A DNA stretch of 36,566 nucleotides from a virus: the IMG/VR virus record IMGVR_UViG_3300010354_000244, positions 1-36,566 of that record; one strand, written 5' to 3'. The position numbers and the translations under genes are program-made. Shown one piece after another: positions 21,618-30,467 of this stretch (position 1 is the stretch's first letter; every line of letters begins with the position of its first letter). The notes beneath the pieces were generated by a model. That model did not search any database, was not told the origin of the DNA, and worked only from the letters and a program-made list of their open reading frames with translations.

Positions 21618-23153
21618 CTACGCGCCTGTAGGGCTGATGCTAAGTTCAGCACCCAAAACGGCGATTTTTACGGGGTCAGTACCGCTGATTTCATACACGC
21701 GGTCGCGCAGTTTTAACGTCATGCCTAAGCGCCGCCAAAAAACCCGCCGCCCATATTGGCCTACTCGGCCCATTTCGGCCCAGTGCTCGTTAGACCACGT
21801 ATGCCCGCCATCATCGGACCAACGCAACATAACGCGGGGGTTGGCCCCTTGCGCCACTGCTGTCGTTACTTGGAAAGCCACACCGTTTTCTGTGGTCAAA
21901 GTGTCGTTGTTTTCGGTCAGCAACAATCCGTAAAAGTCCGTGAAATCATCGCCGCTCAACCCCACGCCGGATTCGCAGTCAAGCTGTAAGCTGTGGTGCG
22001 CGGTGCGTTTAAGGTCGTTTTGACCAGTGGGCAAGGCCCGCCAAGACCTTAACCACCGTTGCGGCTGGTCGTGGTCTGAATACGCATCCAAGTCAAGCGC
22101 GTAAATGTTGCCGTTTTCATAGTCGCCCACCACGATTTCACCGTTGTAGGACATTTGGCAATTAGCGCGATGCCTTGCGAACTCACCGTTGCGCCAGCTT
22201 GCCCGCTCATGCCACGCATTCGTTGATACGTCATACACCCAGGTTGCGTTCGCGCTTGGGAACGTCAGCACATAAAAACTATGCCCGTCTTGCTGGTACG
22301 TGAACGCGATAGCATCTGAAAGATTGGCGTATTGTTGAATTTGCCACTCGACCGCGTGAGTGCTGATGCGCTGCCCTTGATACCCATTAGCACGGTACAC
22401 CATGCCGCGCCCGCGTGCGTCTGCCCCAAGCCAAAAGACGCTGTTATCTAGCTTAGCGATGCTGTTAGCTGCCGCGCAACCAAGCTCATTAAACGCGCCT
22501 TGCACGCGCTGGAAAGGGAAATCAAGCGCCCCGGAGTTATACCAGACTTCGACGCTATTGGTGCCAAACAGCCATAGCTCGCGATGGTCTGCGATCAGCC
22601 CAACCAAAACATCCGATGATCCTTCCGCGCTGCCAATGTCGAAACCATCGACAGTGCTGCCTTCGAGTAGGCCTGTAATGCGAAAAATTTGGGTTCCTGG
22701 CTGGTTAAAGACAAAGTAGCCGTCTATGTACGCCACATTGCCCGCGCCCTGGAAGTTTTCGCTGGTTATCTGCGTCACTGTGTTGGACACAGTATTAAAA
22801 ATGTACCCATAAGCGCCAGCAGCGATGAACACTTGCCGCCCGTTATCCGCCATGCTTACCGGCCCCGCCCCGCCAATATAGCCGACTGTTTTGGCGCTCC
22901 AATTTCGGTTTAGCCGGTAGAGCGTGCTCCCTGACACCACCAAAGCTGAAGAGGGGTCAGACTGCAAAACCCACAGCCCCCGAATCGGGCCGGTGCCTAA
23001 GTTGGCAAGCAAACGCAAACCCGGGCATCGCTGCAAAAACGCCGCGTCTTTGCCACCGTCTAGCAAAATCTCTGGATATAAGTTGACCATGCGGCTATCC
23101 GCAGCGTTAGGGCTGCGGGCCACATAGCTAGAGCCGAGAATGGGGGTTTTCAT
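21618..23153 (-). CDS. packaged DNA stabilisation protein, P22 gp10-like
   Basis: The 511-aa protein starts MKTPILGSSYVARSPNAADS, with RMVNLYPE next, the hallmark opening of the P22 gp10 family, which closes the portal after packaging and forms the tail hub. The body has beta-propeller-like repeats (GLWVLQ, VSGSTLYRLN, YIDGYFVFNQPGTQ, HRELWLFGTNSVEVWYN). It is placed near gp4-like and ejection genes as expected. In-frame codons upstream (to 23243) cover the small membrane gene in another frame and lack support. Confidence 0.9.
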   Translation of the reverse strand: MKTPILGSSYVARSPNAADSRMVNLYPEILLDGGKDAAFLQRCPGLRLLANLGTGPIRGLWVLQSDPSSALVVSGSTLYRLNRNWSAKTVGYIGGAGPVSMADNGRQVFIAAGAYGYIFNTVSNTVTQITSENFQGAGNVAYIDGYFVFNQPGTQIFRITGLLEGSTVDGFDIGSAEGSSDVLVGLIADHRELWLFGTNSVEVWYNSGALDFPFQRVQGAFNELGCAAANSIAKLDNSVFWLGADARGRGMVYRANGYQGQRISTHAVEWQIQQYANLSDAIAFTYQQDGHSFYVLTFPSANATWVYDVSTNAWHERASWRNGEFARHRANCQMSYNGEIVVGDYENGNIYALDLDAYSDHDQPQRWLRSWRALPTGQNDLKRTAHHSLQLDCESGVGLSGDDFTDFYGLLLTENNDTLTTENGVAFQVTTAVAQGANPRVMLRWSDDGGHTWSNEHWAEMGRVGQYGRRVFWRRLGMTLKLRDRVYEISGTDPVKIAVLGAELSISPTGA

Positions 23154-23163
23154 GCAGAGTCTA

Positions 23164-23370
23164 TTACTTCTTTGCTTGCCCACCCACTGCCAACGGTTGC
23201 GTCGTAATAACCCGCAAAATGATGTTGACAATAGGCAAGCCAATCAATAGCCAAGGCGCGGCGGCTGGAGGCAGCAACGGGGTTAGTACACCCACCTGGG
23301 CCTCAAGCATTAGCAGCACAGCCGATAGGATGTTAAACCAAAGCGTTTTGGAAGCAAGTGGGTGTTTCAT
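23164..23370 (-). CDS. small two-helix membrane protein, holin-like
   Basis: The 68-aa product starts MKHPLASKTLWFNILSAVLL and has two hydrophobic segments (about 10-32 and 40-58) separated by PPAA, ending NIILRVITTQPL. Proteins with this xxNIxLRxxTTxP ending occur in many phages as small holin-like membrane proteins. It lies between fibre and gp10-like genes rather than beside the endolysin, so a role as holin is uncertain since a 3-TM holin is present at 11970. A TTG five codons upstream is a less likely start. Confidence 0.7.
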   Translation of the reverse strand: MKHPLASKTLWFNILSAVLLMLEAQVGVLTPLLPPAAAPWLLIGLPIVNIILRVITTQPLAVGGQAKK

Positions 23371-23388
23371 GGTGTTTTTGCTCAATAC

Positions 23389-24876
23389 TTAAAAGCTACG
23401 ACTAACCTCAAACCATCTGGCGCTTAATGTTGAATCGTATTCAAAAGTCATAAATTGCCCAACAGAAGGCGTAACATTTACGCCGCCGCGCAAAGTGAGA
23501 TTGTTTGTTCCTGTTCCGTGAACAACAGTCGTATTACTGTTATCAAAACGCAAACTCACAATCATTTTGGTGCGGCTTGCTGGAGGAACCATCGTGCTCA
23601 TGTTCGTGGCGCTACCGTTTTCAACCTTCCCCGCGCCAGTAACCGGCGCATTAGGGCCAGTGCCTGTAACTGATACGCGGGTAGGAGATTGCGCGGTTCC
23701 AATTTCAAAACCTGCGGCAGTTGAAACTGCAAAAATGTTCAGACCTCGGGTAACATCGCGGGCCGTGATGGTTCCCGTGGAATCATCCAGTTCCAAGTAC
23801 CAAGATTTTGAACCGGCCATTTGCGTATGTCTAGCAACTCCATTGGCCGGTGCGTACTGCCCAGACTTTCCATCCTCAAACCAATCAAACCTAGTCGCAT
23901 CAATAGATAATGCTGCTTGAACGTACTGCCACGTTACGCCGCCGTCGTTAATTGAAGTCCCTGTCCCAGTCGGCGCGGTTGCGCCGGAAGTGCCGCCTGC
24001 CGTTGTGGTGTAAATTTTTCCGCCATCACTGACGCAGTATGCATTTGCGGGGTAAACCGTAGCTGTCACCCAAGGCTGCGGGTTTTTAATAGCCACGTTG
24101 TATGGCGTTTGAAGGCGCATAGATGTGCGCCACTGGGCCGCGCCTGGGTCTTTGGCAAACTGATAAATCCAGCCAAGCAAAGGATCGCCTGCGTAATCCT
24201 TCCCAACACCCTGCAAAATTGTAGCGTATCTGGATGCCGCCGCCTGGCTTGAATCCGTACCCATATTTAGCAACATCAACGCAGGGTGATGTGGGCTTGC
24301 GATAATTTCTTGGGTGTCGTCTGCAACATTATCGCCAGAATATGTAATAAGAAACTTATTCTTGTAGCTTGGCGGTTGCCCCCAGTTAATACTGGATTCG
24401 TCTTGCAATATGACGCCCAACGGAACAGCAGCGTATACCGTTGAAACATCAAATTTAGTGTTATACGGGATGTTAACTACACCCCTATACCCGGAAGCCG
24501 AAAGCGCCGACATTAGCGACGTAAGTGCAGATGTTTGGCTTGTCGAACCGTCAGCAACAATGCCAAAATCCTTCACGCTCACCACATCCCGCAGTTTGTC
24601 CTGCGCCGTGCGGTTGGCGGCCCCAGTGCCTGATTGGACGAAGCCAACGAGCGACGACCCGGAAGGCGCGGCCAAGTCGCTCACAATTTCGTTAATTGCG
24701 CCCTGCACATTGGTGGAAGACACCGTGCCTGCTGGCGTGTTAAGGATTTGTGCGGCGGGGATTGTGCCCCCGATGGCTGCGCGTTTGGTGACGCCGCCTT
24801 GCACAATGGGCACTTGCTCAGCGCCGCTTAGTGGAGTAGTGGCTGCTGGAAGTTCGCTGATCTTGATGTTTGCCAT
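23389..24876 (-). CDS. tail fibre/spike 2 with chimeric N-terminus
   Basis: The 495-aa protein opens MANIKISELPAATTPLSGAE, nearly the same opening as the 783-aa fibre next to it (MANFKVSELPSTTS), a virion-attachment module. Residues 74-105 (SSLVGF...KLRDVVSVKDFG) match the tailspike linker. A beta-helix-type region follows (NIPYNTKFDVSTVYAAVPLG), then WVTATVYPANAYCVSDGGKI with a carbohydrate-binding appearance, and a C-terminal beta-rich domain. It therefore looks assembled from parts of its two neighbours. It probably contributes host recognition. Confidence 0.8.
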   Translation of the reverse strand: MANIKISELPAATTPLSGAEQVPIVQGGVTKRAAIGGTIPAAQILNTPAGTVSSTNVQGAINEIVSDLAAPSGSSLVGFVQSGTGAANRTAQDKLRDVVSVKDFGIVADGSTSQTSALTSLMSALSASGYRGVVNIPYNTKFDVSTVYAAVPLGVILQDESSINWGQPPSYKNKFLITYSGDNVADDTQEIIASPHHPALMLLNMGTDSSQAAASRYATILQGVGKDYAGDPLLGWIYQFAKDPGAAQWRTSMRLQTPYNVAIKNPQPWVTATVYPANAYCVSDGGKIYTTTAGGTSGATAPTGTGTSINDGGVTWQYVQAALSIDATRFDWFEDGKSGQYAPANGVARHTQMAGSKSWYLELDDSTGTITARDVTRGLNIFAVSTAAGFEIGTAQSPTRVSVTGTGPNAPVTGAGKVENGSATNMSTMVPPASRTKMIVSLRFDNSNTTVVHGTGTNNLTLRGGVNVTPSVGQFMTFEYDSTLSARWFEVSRSF

Positions 24877-24888
24877 TTTCTGTGCCTG

Positions 24889-27240
24889 TTAAGTGGTGGG
24901 GCCTTTGATAACTACAAAATTCAGTACCGGAGCGTCAACAGCCGTGCCTGCGATAGATAAAAACGTGATTGTAAAACTACCCGCCGCAGTGGCGGTAACG
25001 TCGAATCTATAAGAATTCGTTCCTGATCGCTGCGAGACATAAACTACATCGTTCACCCCAACTAGAGAATTGGTCACGGTAAAACTGGTTGGCGTCGATG
25101 TATTACCCGCCGCGCTGAAAAGCGTAATGCTTCCGTTTGCTCTGTCTAGAGTTACGCCGGTGGTGCGGCTTGTTGTCTGCGTAACCGAACCACCTGTACC
25201 CGCGCCGTAGCCCATCGCGCCCGTCGTTGAGGTAATCAGCAGATTTCCGGCTGAGTCAATAGTGGCTCTGTTTGAACCATTGACCAAAAACGTCATGCTG
25301 TCATTGGCGTGTGCGTATACGATGCGCCCGATAGCCGGAGCGTCAGTGTCGCCAAAAATAAGCGCACTATCTGACGTGTTACCAGCCCTTATTTGAATCT
25401 GTGAACTAGCGGCGGCGTTTACTACCAGCGGATAGGCTGGCGAATCTGTCCCAATGCCTAGGTTGCCGGATGAGTTAAGACGCATGCGCTCGGCACCACT
25501 CCCCGACAAGAACGCAAGGTATCCTGCCGTGATCGTGCCAAAGTTGACGCCAGTGCCAGTATCCTCAATAAGCGAGTTTGTTGTTCGGATGTTTCCTACG
25601 ACATGCAGTTTCTGCACTGGCGAACCCGTCCCGATGCCAAGGTTGCCGGAGGAATCGAGGGTGGCTAGTGTTGAGCCAGCAGAGAAAAACCGAATCGAAT
25701 TGCTTGGGGACGCACCAGCGCCAGTGACATACATACCTGTCGTACCAAGCGAGTCCATGAACTCGGTAACTCCTGTACCTGATCCCCAGAATGCAGGAGC
25801 TACAAATCTTGTGGATGCCCGAGCCACGCCAACCACATCTAGCTTCGACCCCGGTGAACTCGTCCCAATGCCGAGGTTGCCGGAGGAGTCTAGGCGCATG
25901 CGTTCGCCGTTGATGTCAAACAGAATGGGATTACCCGCTGGCGCACCAATCGTCATCTGACTGCCGTCACTGATCCAATAGCCTGCGGCAACTCCGCCGA
26001 CACCAAGGCCAAACATTGCTGAGCTTGTACCGTTGGACTGAATAATTCCACGGTTTGCAACAGCATACGGATTGGCAGTACCACCCACCAGCAAGTTCCC
26101 TGATGCATCCAGCGTCATCGCTTGGGTGAAGCTGATGGCGCTACCTGCGGTGCCGGAGGGGGCCGTGAACCATTGATGAGTACTATTGATTTGACGGTAC
26201 TGAGATGCAAAACCGTTGCCGATGTACTTGTAGCTGCCGTCAAAAAAGGCGTTTGAGAAAACAGCAGTATCAGCCCCCGCATAACCAGCAAGTGCGCTCC
26301 ACCCAGTCTGCATTGCCTTGTATGTTGCCCAAGCACTCGGCGTAACCCCAAGGCCGAGGTTGCCGGAGGCGTCAAGGGTTGCGCTGACCCCGTTGCCAGT
26401 AATGAACTTTAAAGCATTAGATTCGCCGCGGAGTCGCACAAAACCGTTGGTCGTTCCAGAGTCCGTAAGGAATATATCCGCCGTTGCGTCAGAATTGTTT
26501 AAGCGAATTACAGGGCCAGACACATCCAACTTATATGCCGGACTGCTCGTGCCGATGCCGAGGTTAGTGCCATCAAAAACAAATCCTGCCCCACTTGTCG
26601 CAGCCTTGGATGCGTTTAAATAAACGACACCATTTGCCGTCCCACTTGGCAAGGTAAGACTAGACACTGATGCGGTGCCACCAGTGATGGCCACAGCATT
26701 TGCATCCTGCTTCGCCATCGTGCCCTCAACTTGGGTGGCATCAATGACAGAGGTTAGGGACACATTTCCAGCGTCTTTTGCAGCGCACCGAACTTGATAC
26801 ACCAGACCAACAGGATAGGCGCTAGGAGCGCCAGAGAGTGTATAACTGCCACCAACCCCAAGGGTTGCTGTGATTACGGCTCCTGCGGCTGTTCTGGCGG
26901 CTTGGTCGATTGGGCGTCCGTTTGCGTCGAGAGCGGTGACAATAGCGTTTTGACCAGCGTATTCGCCCACGACGAGCGTGGAGCCGGTTGGGTAGGTGAT
27001 GGTTCCGCTTGTGCCGCTTGCAATGCTTGCGAAAACTTCGTATTCATATTGGATGTTCTCAAGAGTTGTAACACGGGATGTAAGCCCACTAACTACAGTG
27101 TCTGATACTAAAGCAACCGCTGCGGCGTTCATTTGCGCGATGGTTGCGCGTTTGTTGTGCCCTTGCTGAATAACCATCACAACATCGTCATCGGCAACGG
27201 ATGTTGTTGACGGAAGTTCACTGACCTTAAAATTTGCCAT
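24889..27240 (-). CDS. long tail fibre 1 with GNLGIGT repeats
   Basis: The 783-aa protein begins MANFKVSELPSTTSVADDDV and uses a repeated unit of the form SGNLGIGTxSPxxKLDVxG (at least five recognisable copies, including GTSSPAYKLDVSG, GTSSPGSKLDVVG, GTGSPVQKLHVVG, GTDSPAYPLVVN), separated by variable beta-rich blocks. Such repeats form trimeric beta-prism or triple-stranded shafts and often precede an S74 chaperone domain, but no chaperone is visible at this C-terminus (FVVIKGPTT). The DNA between about 25430 and 26570 holds the corresponding near-identical repeats, a likely substrate for recombination and length change. Confidence 0.85.
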   Translation of the reverse strand: MANFKVSELPSTTSVADDDVVMVIQQGHNKRATIAQMNAAAVALVSDTVVSGLTSRVTTLENIQYEYEVFASIASGTSGTITYPTGSTLVVGEYAGQNAIVTALDANGRPIDQAARTAAGAVITATLGVGGSYTLSGAPSAYPVGLVYQVRCAAKDAGNVSLTSVIDATQVEGTMAKQDANAVAITGGTASVSSLTLPSGTANGVVYLNASKAATSGAGFVFDGTNLGIGTSSPAYKLDVSGPVIRLNNSDATADIFLTDSGTTNGFVRLRGESNALKFITGNGVSATLDASGNLGLGVTPSAWATYKAMQTGWSALAGYAGADTAVFSNAFFDGSYKYIGNGFASQYRQINSTHQWFTAPSGTAGSAISFTQAMTLDASGNLLVGGTANPYAVANRGIIQSNGTSSAMFGLGVGGVAAGYWISDGSQMTIGAPAGNPILFDINGERMRLDSSGNLGIGTSSPGSKLDVVGVARASTRFVAPAFWGSGTGVTEFMDSLGTTGMYVTGAGASPSNSIRFFSAGSTLATLDSSGNLGIGTGSPVQKLHVVGNIRTTNSLIEDTGTGVNFGTITAGYLAFLSGSGAERMRLNSSGNLGIGTDSPAYPLVVNAAASSQIQIRAGNTSDSALIFGDTDAPAIGRIVYAHANDSMTFLVNGSNRATIDSAGNLLITSTTGAMGYGAGTGGSVTQTTSRTTGVTLDRANGSITLFSAAGNTSTPTSFTVTNSLVGVNDVVYVSQRSGTNSYRFDVTATAAGSFTITFLSIAGTAVDAPVLNFVVIKGPTT

Positions 27241-27248
27241 ACTTGTCC

Positions 27249-27962
27249 TTAATAGTTCCCCGCGTATACATTAAACCGTTTCCGCGTAGAAATCAAAGAA
27301 TAAGGCATCGACATTAAATCGTCGGGGTTGTTGATGCGCTTCAGATTGCGCTTAGATGTCATGGCAATTCGCTGAACCTGCGGCGAAGGCTCTACGCCAA
27401 ACTCAGGGGCCAATTCCATAGCTAGGTTGTACGTGAACGCACGCAAATACCCAGGAGGGAAAGTTAGTTGAGTGGCGAGCAGCGCGGGCTGCGACAGTTC
27501 ATCTACGCTTACAAAATGCCATTCCAAGTCCCGGATAGGCACGGGGTAAACGTACATTTCAACGTCCGGATTCGTCATGTTCACCCACAAAACTTGAGGG
27601 TACGTGGACGTAACGGTTTTGACAGCTATGCCGTTGTATTGCTGTTGATTGATGATGCGAACCCCGTAGCTGACGTTTGTAGCAGGGTCGCGGAAATACG
27701 TAGCGTCGTCCAACATAATTGGACGATTCCCCACAAAATCGCCAGTGGGGCCTAATGTTCGGCTGCGCTGGCCTGCGGGCCAAGTGAATACTTGCTCTTG
27801 CGTAGCGTACACGGCAAGTCGCTCGGTACTCCACGAGTCAATCATTTGATTGAGCGCGGTCAACGCATCTTGGGATACCGCAGCAGACGGCGTTTCGCCT
27901 TCTGCTAGTACGCCAAGCAACCGGAGCGCACGGTTAATCTGTTCACCCGCTGTAGTCGGCAT
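27249..27962 (-). CDS. head completion/tail accessory factor, P22 gp4-like
   Basis: The 237-aa product starts MPTTAGEQINRALRLLGVLA and contains LNQMIDSWSTERLAVYATQE and LEWHFVSVDELSQPALLATQ, the family pattern of P22 gp4, the first factor that adds to the portal after packaging. P22 gp4 also has muramidase activity, but that residue set was not verified here. It overlaps the upstream 73-aa gene by 20 nt. Confidence 0.88.
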   Translation of the reverse strand: MPTTAGEQINRALRLLGVLAEGETPSAAVSQDALTALNQMIDSWSTERLAVYATQEQVFTWPAGQRSRTLGPTGDFVGNRPIMLDDATYFRDPATNVSYGVRIINQQQYNGIAVKTVTSTYPQVLWVNMTNPDVEMYVYPVPIRDLEWHFVSVDELSQPALLATQLTFPPGYLRAFTYNLAMELAPEFGVEPSPQVQRIAMTSKRNLKRINNPDDLMSMPYSLISTRKRFNVYAGNY

Positions 27963-28164
27963 TCGATGTGTCCTTGCGGCGGCGACGATTCATGGTGTTT
28001 GGCACTGCCTCTGCGCTAGGCTCCTGCGCGGGGGCCTCTATATGCGGTGCAATCTCGCTTGGGTCGTACCGCACCCACCCTCGGCTTTCATCGTGCCTAG
28101 CCTCAAGCTCCATAGTGGCCACTTTTTGGCCATGTACGGGGTGTTTCAGATAGATGATGCTCAT
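27943..28164 (-). CDS. small conserved virion-region protein, 73 aa
   Basis: The product begins MSIIYLKHPVHGQKVATMEL, then ARHDESRGWVRYDPSE, a signature of small proteins found beside the capsid genes of P22-like podoviruses. The C-terminal half is Pro/Glu-rich and ends with a basic cluster NRRRRKD. No enzyme motif is seen. It lies between a UUCG hairpin and the gp4-like gene. Confidence 0.65.
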   Translation of the reverse strand: MSIIYLKHPVHGQKVATMELEARHDESRGWVRYDPSEIAPHIEAPAQEPSAEAVPNTMNRRRRKDTSNADYSG

Positions 28165-28167
28165 AGC

Positions 28168-28190
28168 GGAAAATGGGGGCCGAAGCCCCC
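28168..28190 (-). terminator. UUCG-capped hairpin 1
   Basis: Leftward RNA reads GGGGGC-UUCG-GCCCCC (28190-28175) followed by AUUUUCC. The C(UUCG)G loop is exceptionally stable. It lies just after the 182-aa virion gene and could terminate partially or protect the 3' end of capsid messages. Confidence 0.6.
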
Positions 28191-28196
28191 TTGTAG

Positions 28197-28745
28197 TTAG
28201 GCAACGGTGAAAACCAAACTGTAAACGGGGAATGTAACAGTATTGGCCAGCGTACCCGTAGCCGCTGCGCGGATACGCAAACGGTCGCCCGCAGATACGA
28301 CCAAATTAGCCGCAGTGCCGGACAAAGCCAAAGACCTCGCGGCGTTTGCGCTCAACCCAGTGCCGCCCGTGGCTTTGGTGGTGTTGGCGTCCGTAGCCGC
28401 CAGCATGGCAGCAGACCCCGCACCAGCTTGGCCCAAGTTGGTGATGCTGAACGTAATGAAATTCGCATCGCTTGCGGTGAGTGCATCCGTGCCTGAGAAT
28501 CGAGCAGCAGACAGCACTCCGTTTGCGGGGGCGATTACAAACACATCACTGTTGCCAGTAGTGGCGACAGTCGCGCCCTGTTGCGTTGCCGCGAACCCTG
28601 CCGGGATGTTGGAGCTAATTCGAGCGGTAGCGTCAATGGTGGTGCCTGTGATAGACCCGCCGACAATAACCGCGCCGGTAACAGTGGTTCCTGAAACCAG
28701 TTCGGGGTCGGCAAAAGCCACCCCAATCGCTTTGGTATTAGGCAT
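28197..28745 (-). CDS. putative head decoration/fibre protein, 182 aa
   Basis: The product starts MPNTKAIGVAFADPELVSGT and is a chain of Thr/Ala/Gly-rich short beta strands (ITGTTIDATARISSNIPAGF, SGTAANLVVSAGDRLRIRAA). Positioned two genes downstream of the major coat, between hairpins, it is likely an abundant virion surface or decoration protein. A long in-frame extension upstream (to 28877) runs through hairpin 2 and is not used. The family is not certain. Confidence 0.6.
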   Translation of the reverse strand: MPNTKAIGVAFADPELVSGTTVTGAVIVGGSITGTTIDATARISSNIPAGFAATQQGATVATTGNSDVFVIAPANGVLSAARFSGTDALTASDANFITFSITNLGQAGAGSAAMLAATDANTTKATGGTGLSANAARSLALSGTAANLVVSAGDRLRIRAAATGTLANTVTFPVYSLVFTVA

Positions 28746-28757
28746 ACCAATTCCTTT

Positions 28758-28782
28758 CAAAAATAAGGGGCCGTAGCCCCTT
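28758..28782 (-). terminator. UACG-capped hairpin 2
   Basis: Leftward RNA reads AAGGGGC-UACG-GCCCCUU (28782-28765) followed by AUUUUUG, a terminator-like tail. C(UACG)G is also a stable tetraloop. It stands between the 133-aa and 182-aa virion genes. Confidence 0.6.
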
Positions 28783-28788
28783 TTGCGG

Positions 28789-29190
28789 TTAGGAAATGCG
28801 GTAACAAGTCCAAGCGCCGTCGCCCGTTTTACGTGCGCGGAAGTGCGCGGAAGTGTTGACCGCAACCGCCCCTGCACCCACTAGCGTCCAGCCTGCACCG
28901 ACAGCAACCGTAATGGCATCAGAACCCGCTGCATCAATGTTAATGACGTAGAAATCAAAAGCCACATTGGGCTTTTGAACAGAAGGCAACTCCGCTTCCA
29001 GCAGCGCAACGGTAGGCAAAACCATATTGCCAGCCGTGCCGTTGAAAGTAAACAAGCCGCTGACAAGCTGCGCGGCGGTGACAGTCGCACCAGCGGTCAG
29101 TGCAGTAGGGTCGCCCTGCGGGAAAAGAATAGCTGAATTCAGGTTGCCGTCGCCAACCTGAAAGCCACCAGAACCATTAGAGATAGGCAT
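28789..29190 (-). CDS. small virion protein after the coat gene, 133 aa
   Basis: The product begins MPISNGSGGFQVGDGNLNSA and has a beta-rich core with VAFDFYVINIDAAGSDAITV and a C-terminal WTCYRIS. Similar short beta proteins follow coat genes in several podoviruses, where they act as decoration or head-stabilising proteins. The coding sequence is set off by stable hairpins on both sides. Identification rests on position and composition. Confidence 0.65.
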   Translation of the reverse strand: MPISNGSGGFQVGDGNLNSAILFPQGDPTALTAGATVTAAQLVSGLFTFNGTAGNMVLPTVALLEAELPSVQKPNVAFDFYVINIDAAGSDAITVAVGAGWTLVGAGAVAVNTSAHFRARKTGDGAWTCYRIS

Positions 29191-29220
29191 TTTGAAATCC
29201 TTTCAGTACCAAATTGGATG

Positions 29221-29240
29221 TAAGGGGCCGAAGCCCCTTA
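29221..29240. terminator. UUCG-capped hairpin 3 after the coat gene
   Basis: TAAGGGGC (29221-29228) pairs with GCCCCTTA (29233-29240) around CGAA, which reads UUCG in the leftward RNA. The leftward flank (CAUCC) is not U-rich, so it is more likely an mRNA-stabilising or processing element than a strong terminator; rightward it is followed by TTTGTTT. Confidence 0.55.
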
Positions 29241-29245
29241 TTTGT

Positions 29246-30451
29246 TTAGCCCCACAGGCGGCAAGCCATTTGCGGGCGAATGACGTTGTAGCCGTACAAA
29301 ACGTCAATCCGGCAGGGCAGTCGGTCGTTGTTAATGTCGTACTGGCGCACGACACGCAAGCTGATACCGTTGTGGACAGCGCGGGCCGCCATATCGACAC
29401 CTTGCGGCAGCAAGAGGTCGGCGGTGGCGAACGTGATAGCGTCCTTGTGGTAAATCAGGTTTTGCGGGTACTGCGTATTGGCTGCACCAAGGAACGTAAC
29501 TGCGGCGAGGTTGGCCGGGAACGTATCGACGGTGGCCAATGCGTGGTTTGCGGTATAGATCGCAGGGAAAATCGCCACATCGGTAAATTTGTTGCCCGCA
29601 GCGGTATTTGCTTGGGTGACAACAAACTGTTGCAGCGAACCCGTGGACTCGCGGGTTTGCGGGTTCACGGCAAACACGCCAGCAATGGTAAACACATCGC
29701 CCACAGCCAGGGTGTGGCCGGTGGTGCCGTTTAGCGTGATGCGGGATACGCCTTGGGTGCTATACGTACCATCGACAGTAATCGTACCTGCACGGGTGCC
29801 GGTAGTAAACTGCTTAATGGACTGCGACATGTTGATTTCATCGAAACCAAGCACGCCAGTACCCATCATGCCGTTCTTAAACTGCTTGCTGATGGTGTCG
29901 GTCGGGTTGAACAGACCTTTCATGCCTTCCACCAAGCCAGCGTTAGCCGCAGGGTTCACAGTGGCGTAGCGAGGCGACATCACAGCAGCGTTTTCGTTGA
30001 GCTTCTGCTGAGCTTGCAGCAGAACCAGCGAGGTGCTAGGGGTAGTGCCGGGGGTGCCAACAGAGTTACCAATGCCACGATAGGCGTTTGCGACATCTGC
30101 GTCGATACTAGCGGCAAGCTGGCTGATACGAGGCTTCAGCACACGGTCGGCGAAGTCGTCCAATTGCAGCGTAAGCTCAGCAGTCGTGAAGTTCACGCCG
30201 ATATGCTTTTGGGACGCAACGGTCAAGGTAGTGAATTGCTCGTTGTCATCCTGCACTTGCAGCGCAGCACCATCAGTCACCAAAGCGCGGTCAGGCAAAC
30301 GGACGCGCAAGGTAGAGCCGATTTTGGCCCCCTCAACGGCGAACGAATCGTCATATTGACGGTTCACGTTGCGGGTAAGAACGAGATTGTTTTCGAGGAT
30401 TTCCAGGGCTTTCCTGGTAATCATGTCGATAGTAAGAAGTGAATTGCTCAC
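29246..30451 (-). CDS. major coat protein, P22 gp5-like
   Basis: The 401-aa protein starts MSNSLLTIDMITRKALEILE and NNLVLTRNVNRQYDDSFAVE, the typical beginning of P22-type coat proteins, followed by RLPDRALVTDGAALQVQDDN. An insertion domain appears at about 225-300 (GVSRITLNGTTGHTLAVGDV), as in P22, and the C-terminus returns to the HK97 fold (ATADLLLPQGVDMAARAVHN). It builds the icosahedral shell with the scaffold encoded upstream. A GGAAA ribosome site precedes the start. Confidence 0.92.
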   Translation of the reverse strand: MSNSLLTIDMITRKALEILENNLVLTRNVNRQYDDSFAVEGAKIGSTLRVRLPDRALVTDGAALQVQDDNEQFTTLTVASQKHIGVNFTTAELTLQLDDFADRVLKPRISQLAASIDADVANAYRGIGNSVGTPGTTPSTSLVLLQAQQKLNENAAVMSPRYATVNPAANAGLVEGMKGLFNPTDTISKQFKNGMMGTGVLGFDEINMSQSIKQFTTGTRAGTITVDGTYSTQGVSRITLNGTTGHTLAVGDVFTIAGVFAVNPQTRESTGSLQQFVVTQANTAAGNKFTDVAIFPAIYTANHALATVDTFPANLAAVTFLGAANTQYPQNLIYHKDAITFATADLLLPQGVDMAARAVHNGISLRVVRQYDINNDRLPCRIDVLYGYNVIRPQMACRLWG

Positions 30452-30467
30452 AGTGGTTTCCTTTGAT

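Noticed and set aside
28193-28200. A GTTAGGC match that could be another attC core.
   Set aside because: There is no partner arm or inner repeat nearby; it is a chance match at the end of the 182-aa virion gene.
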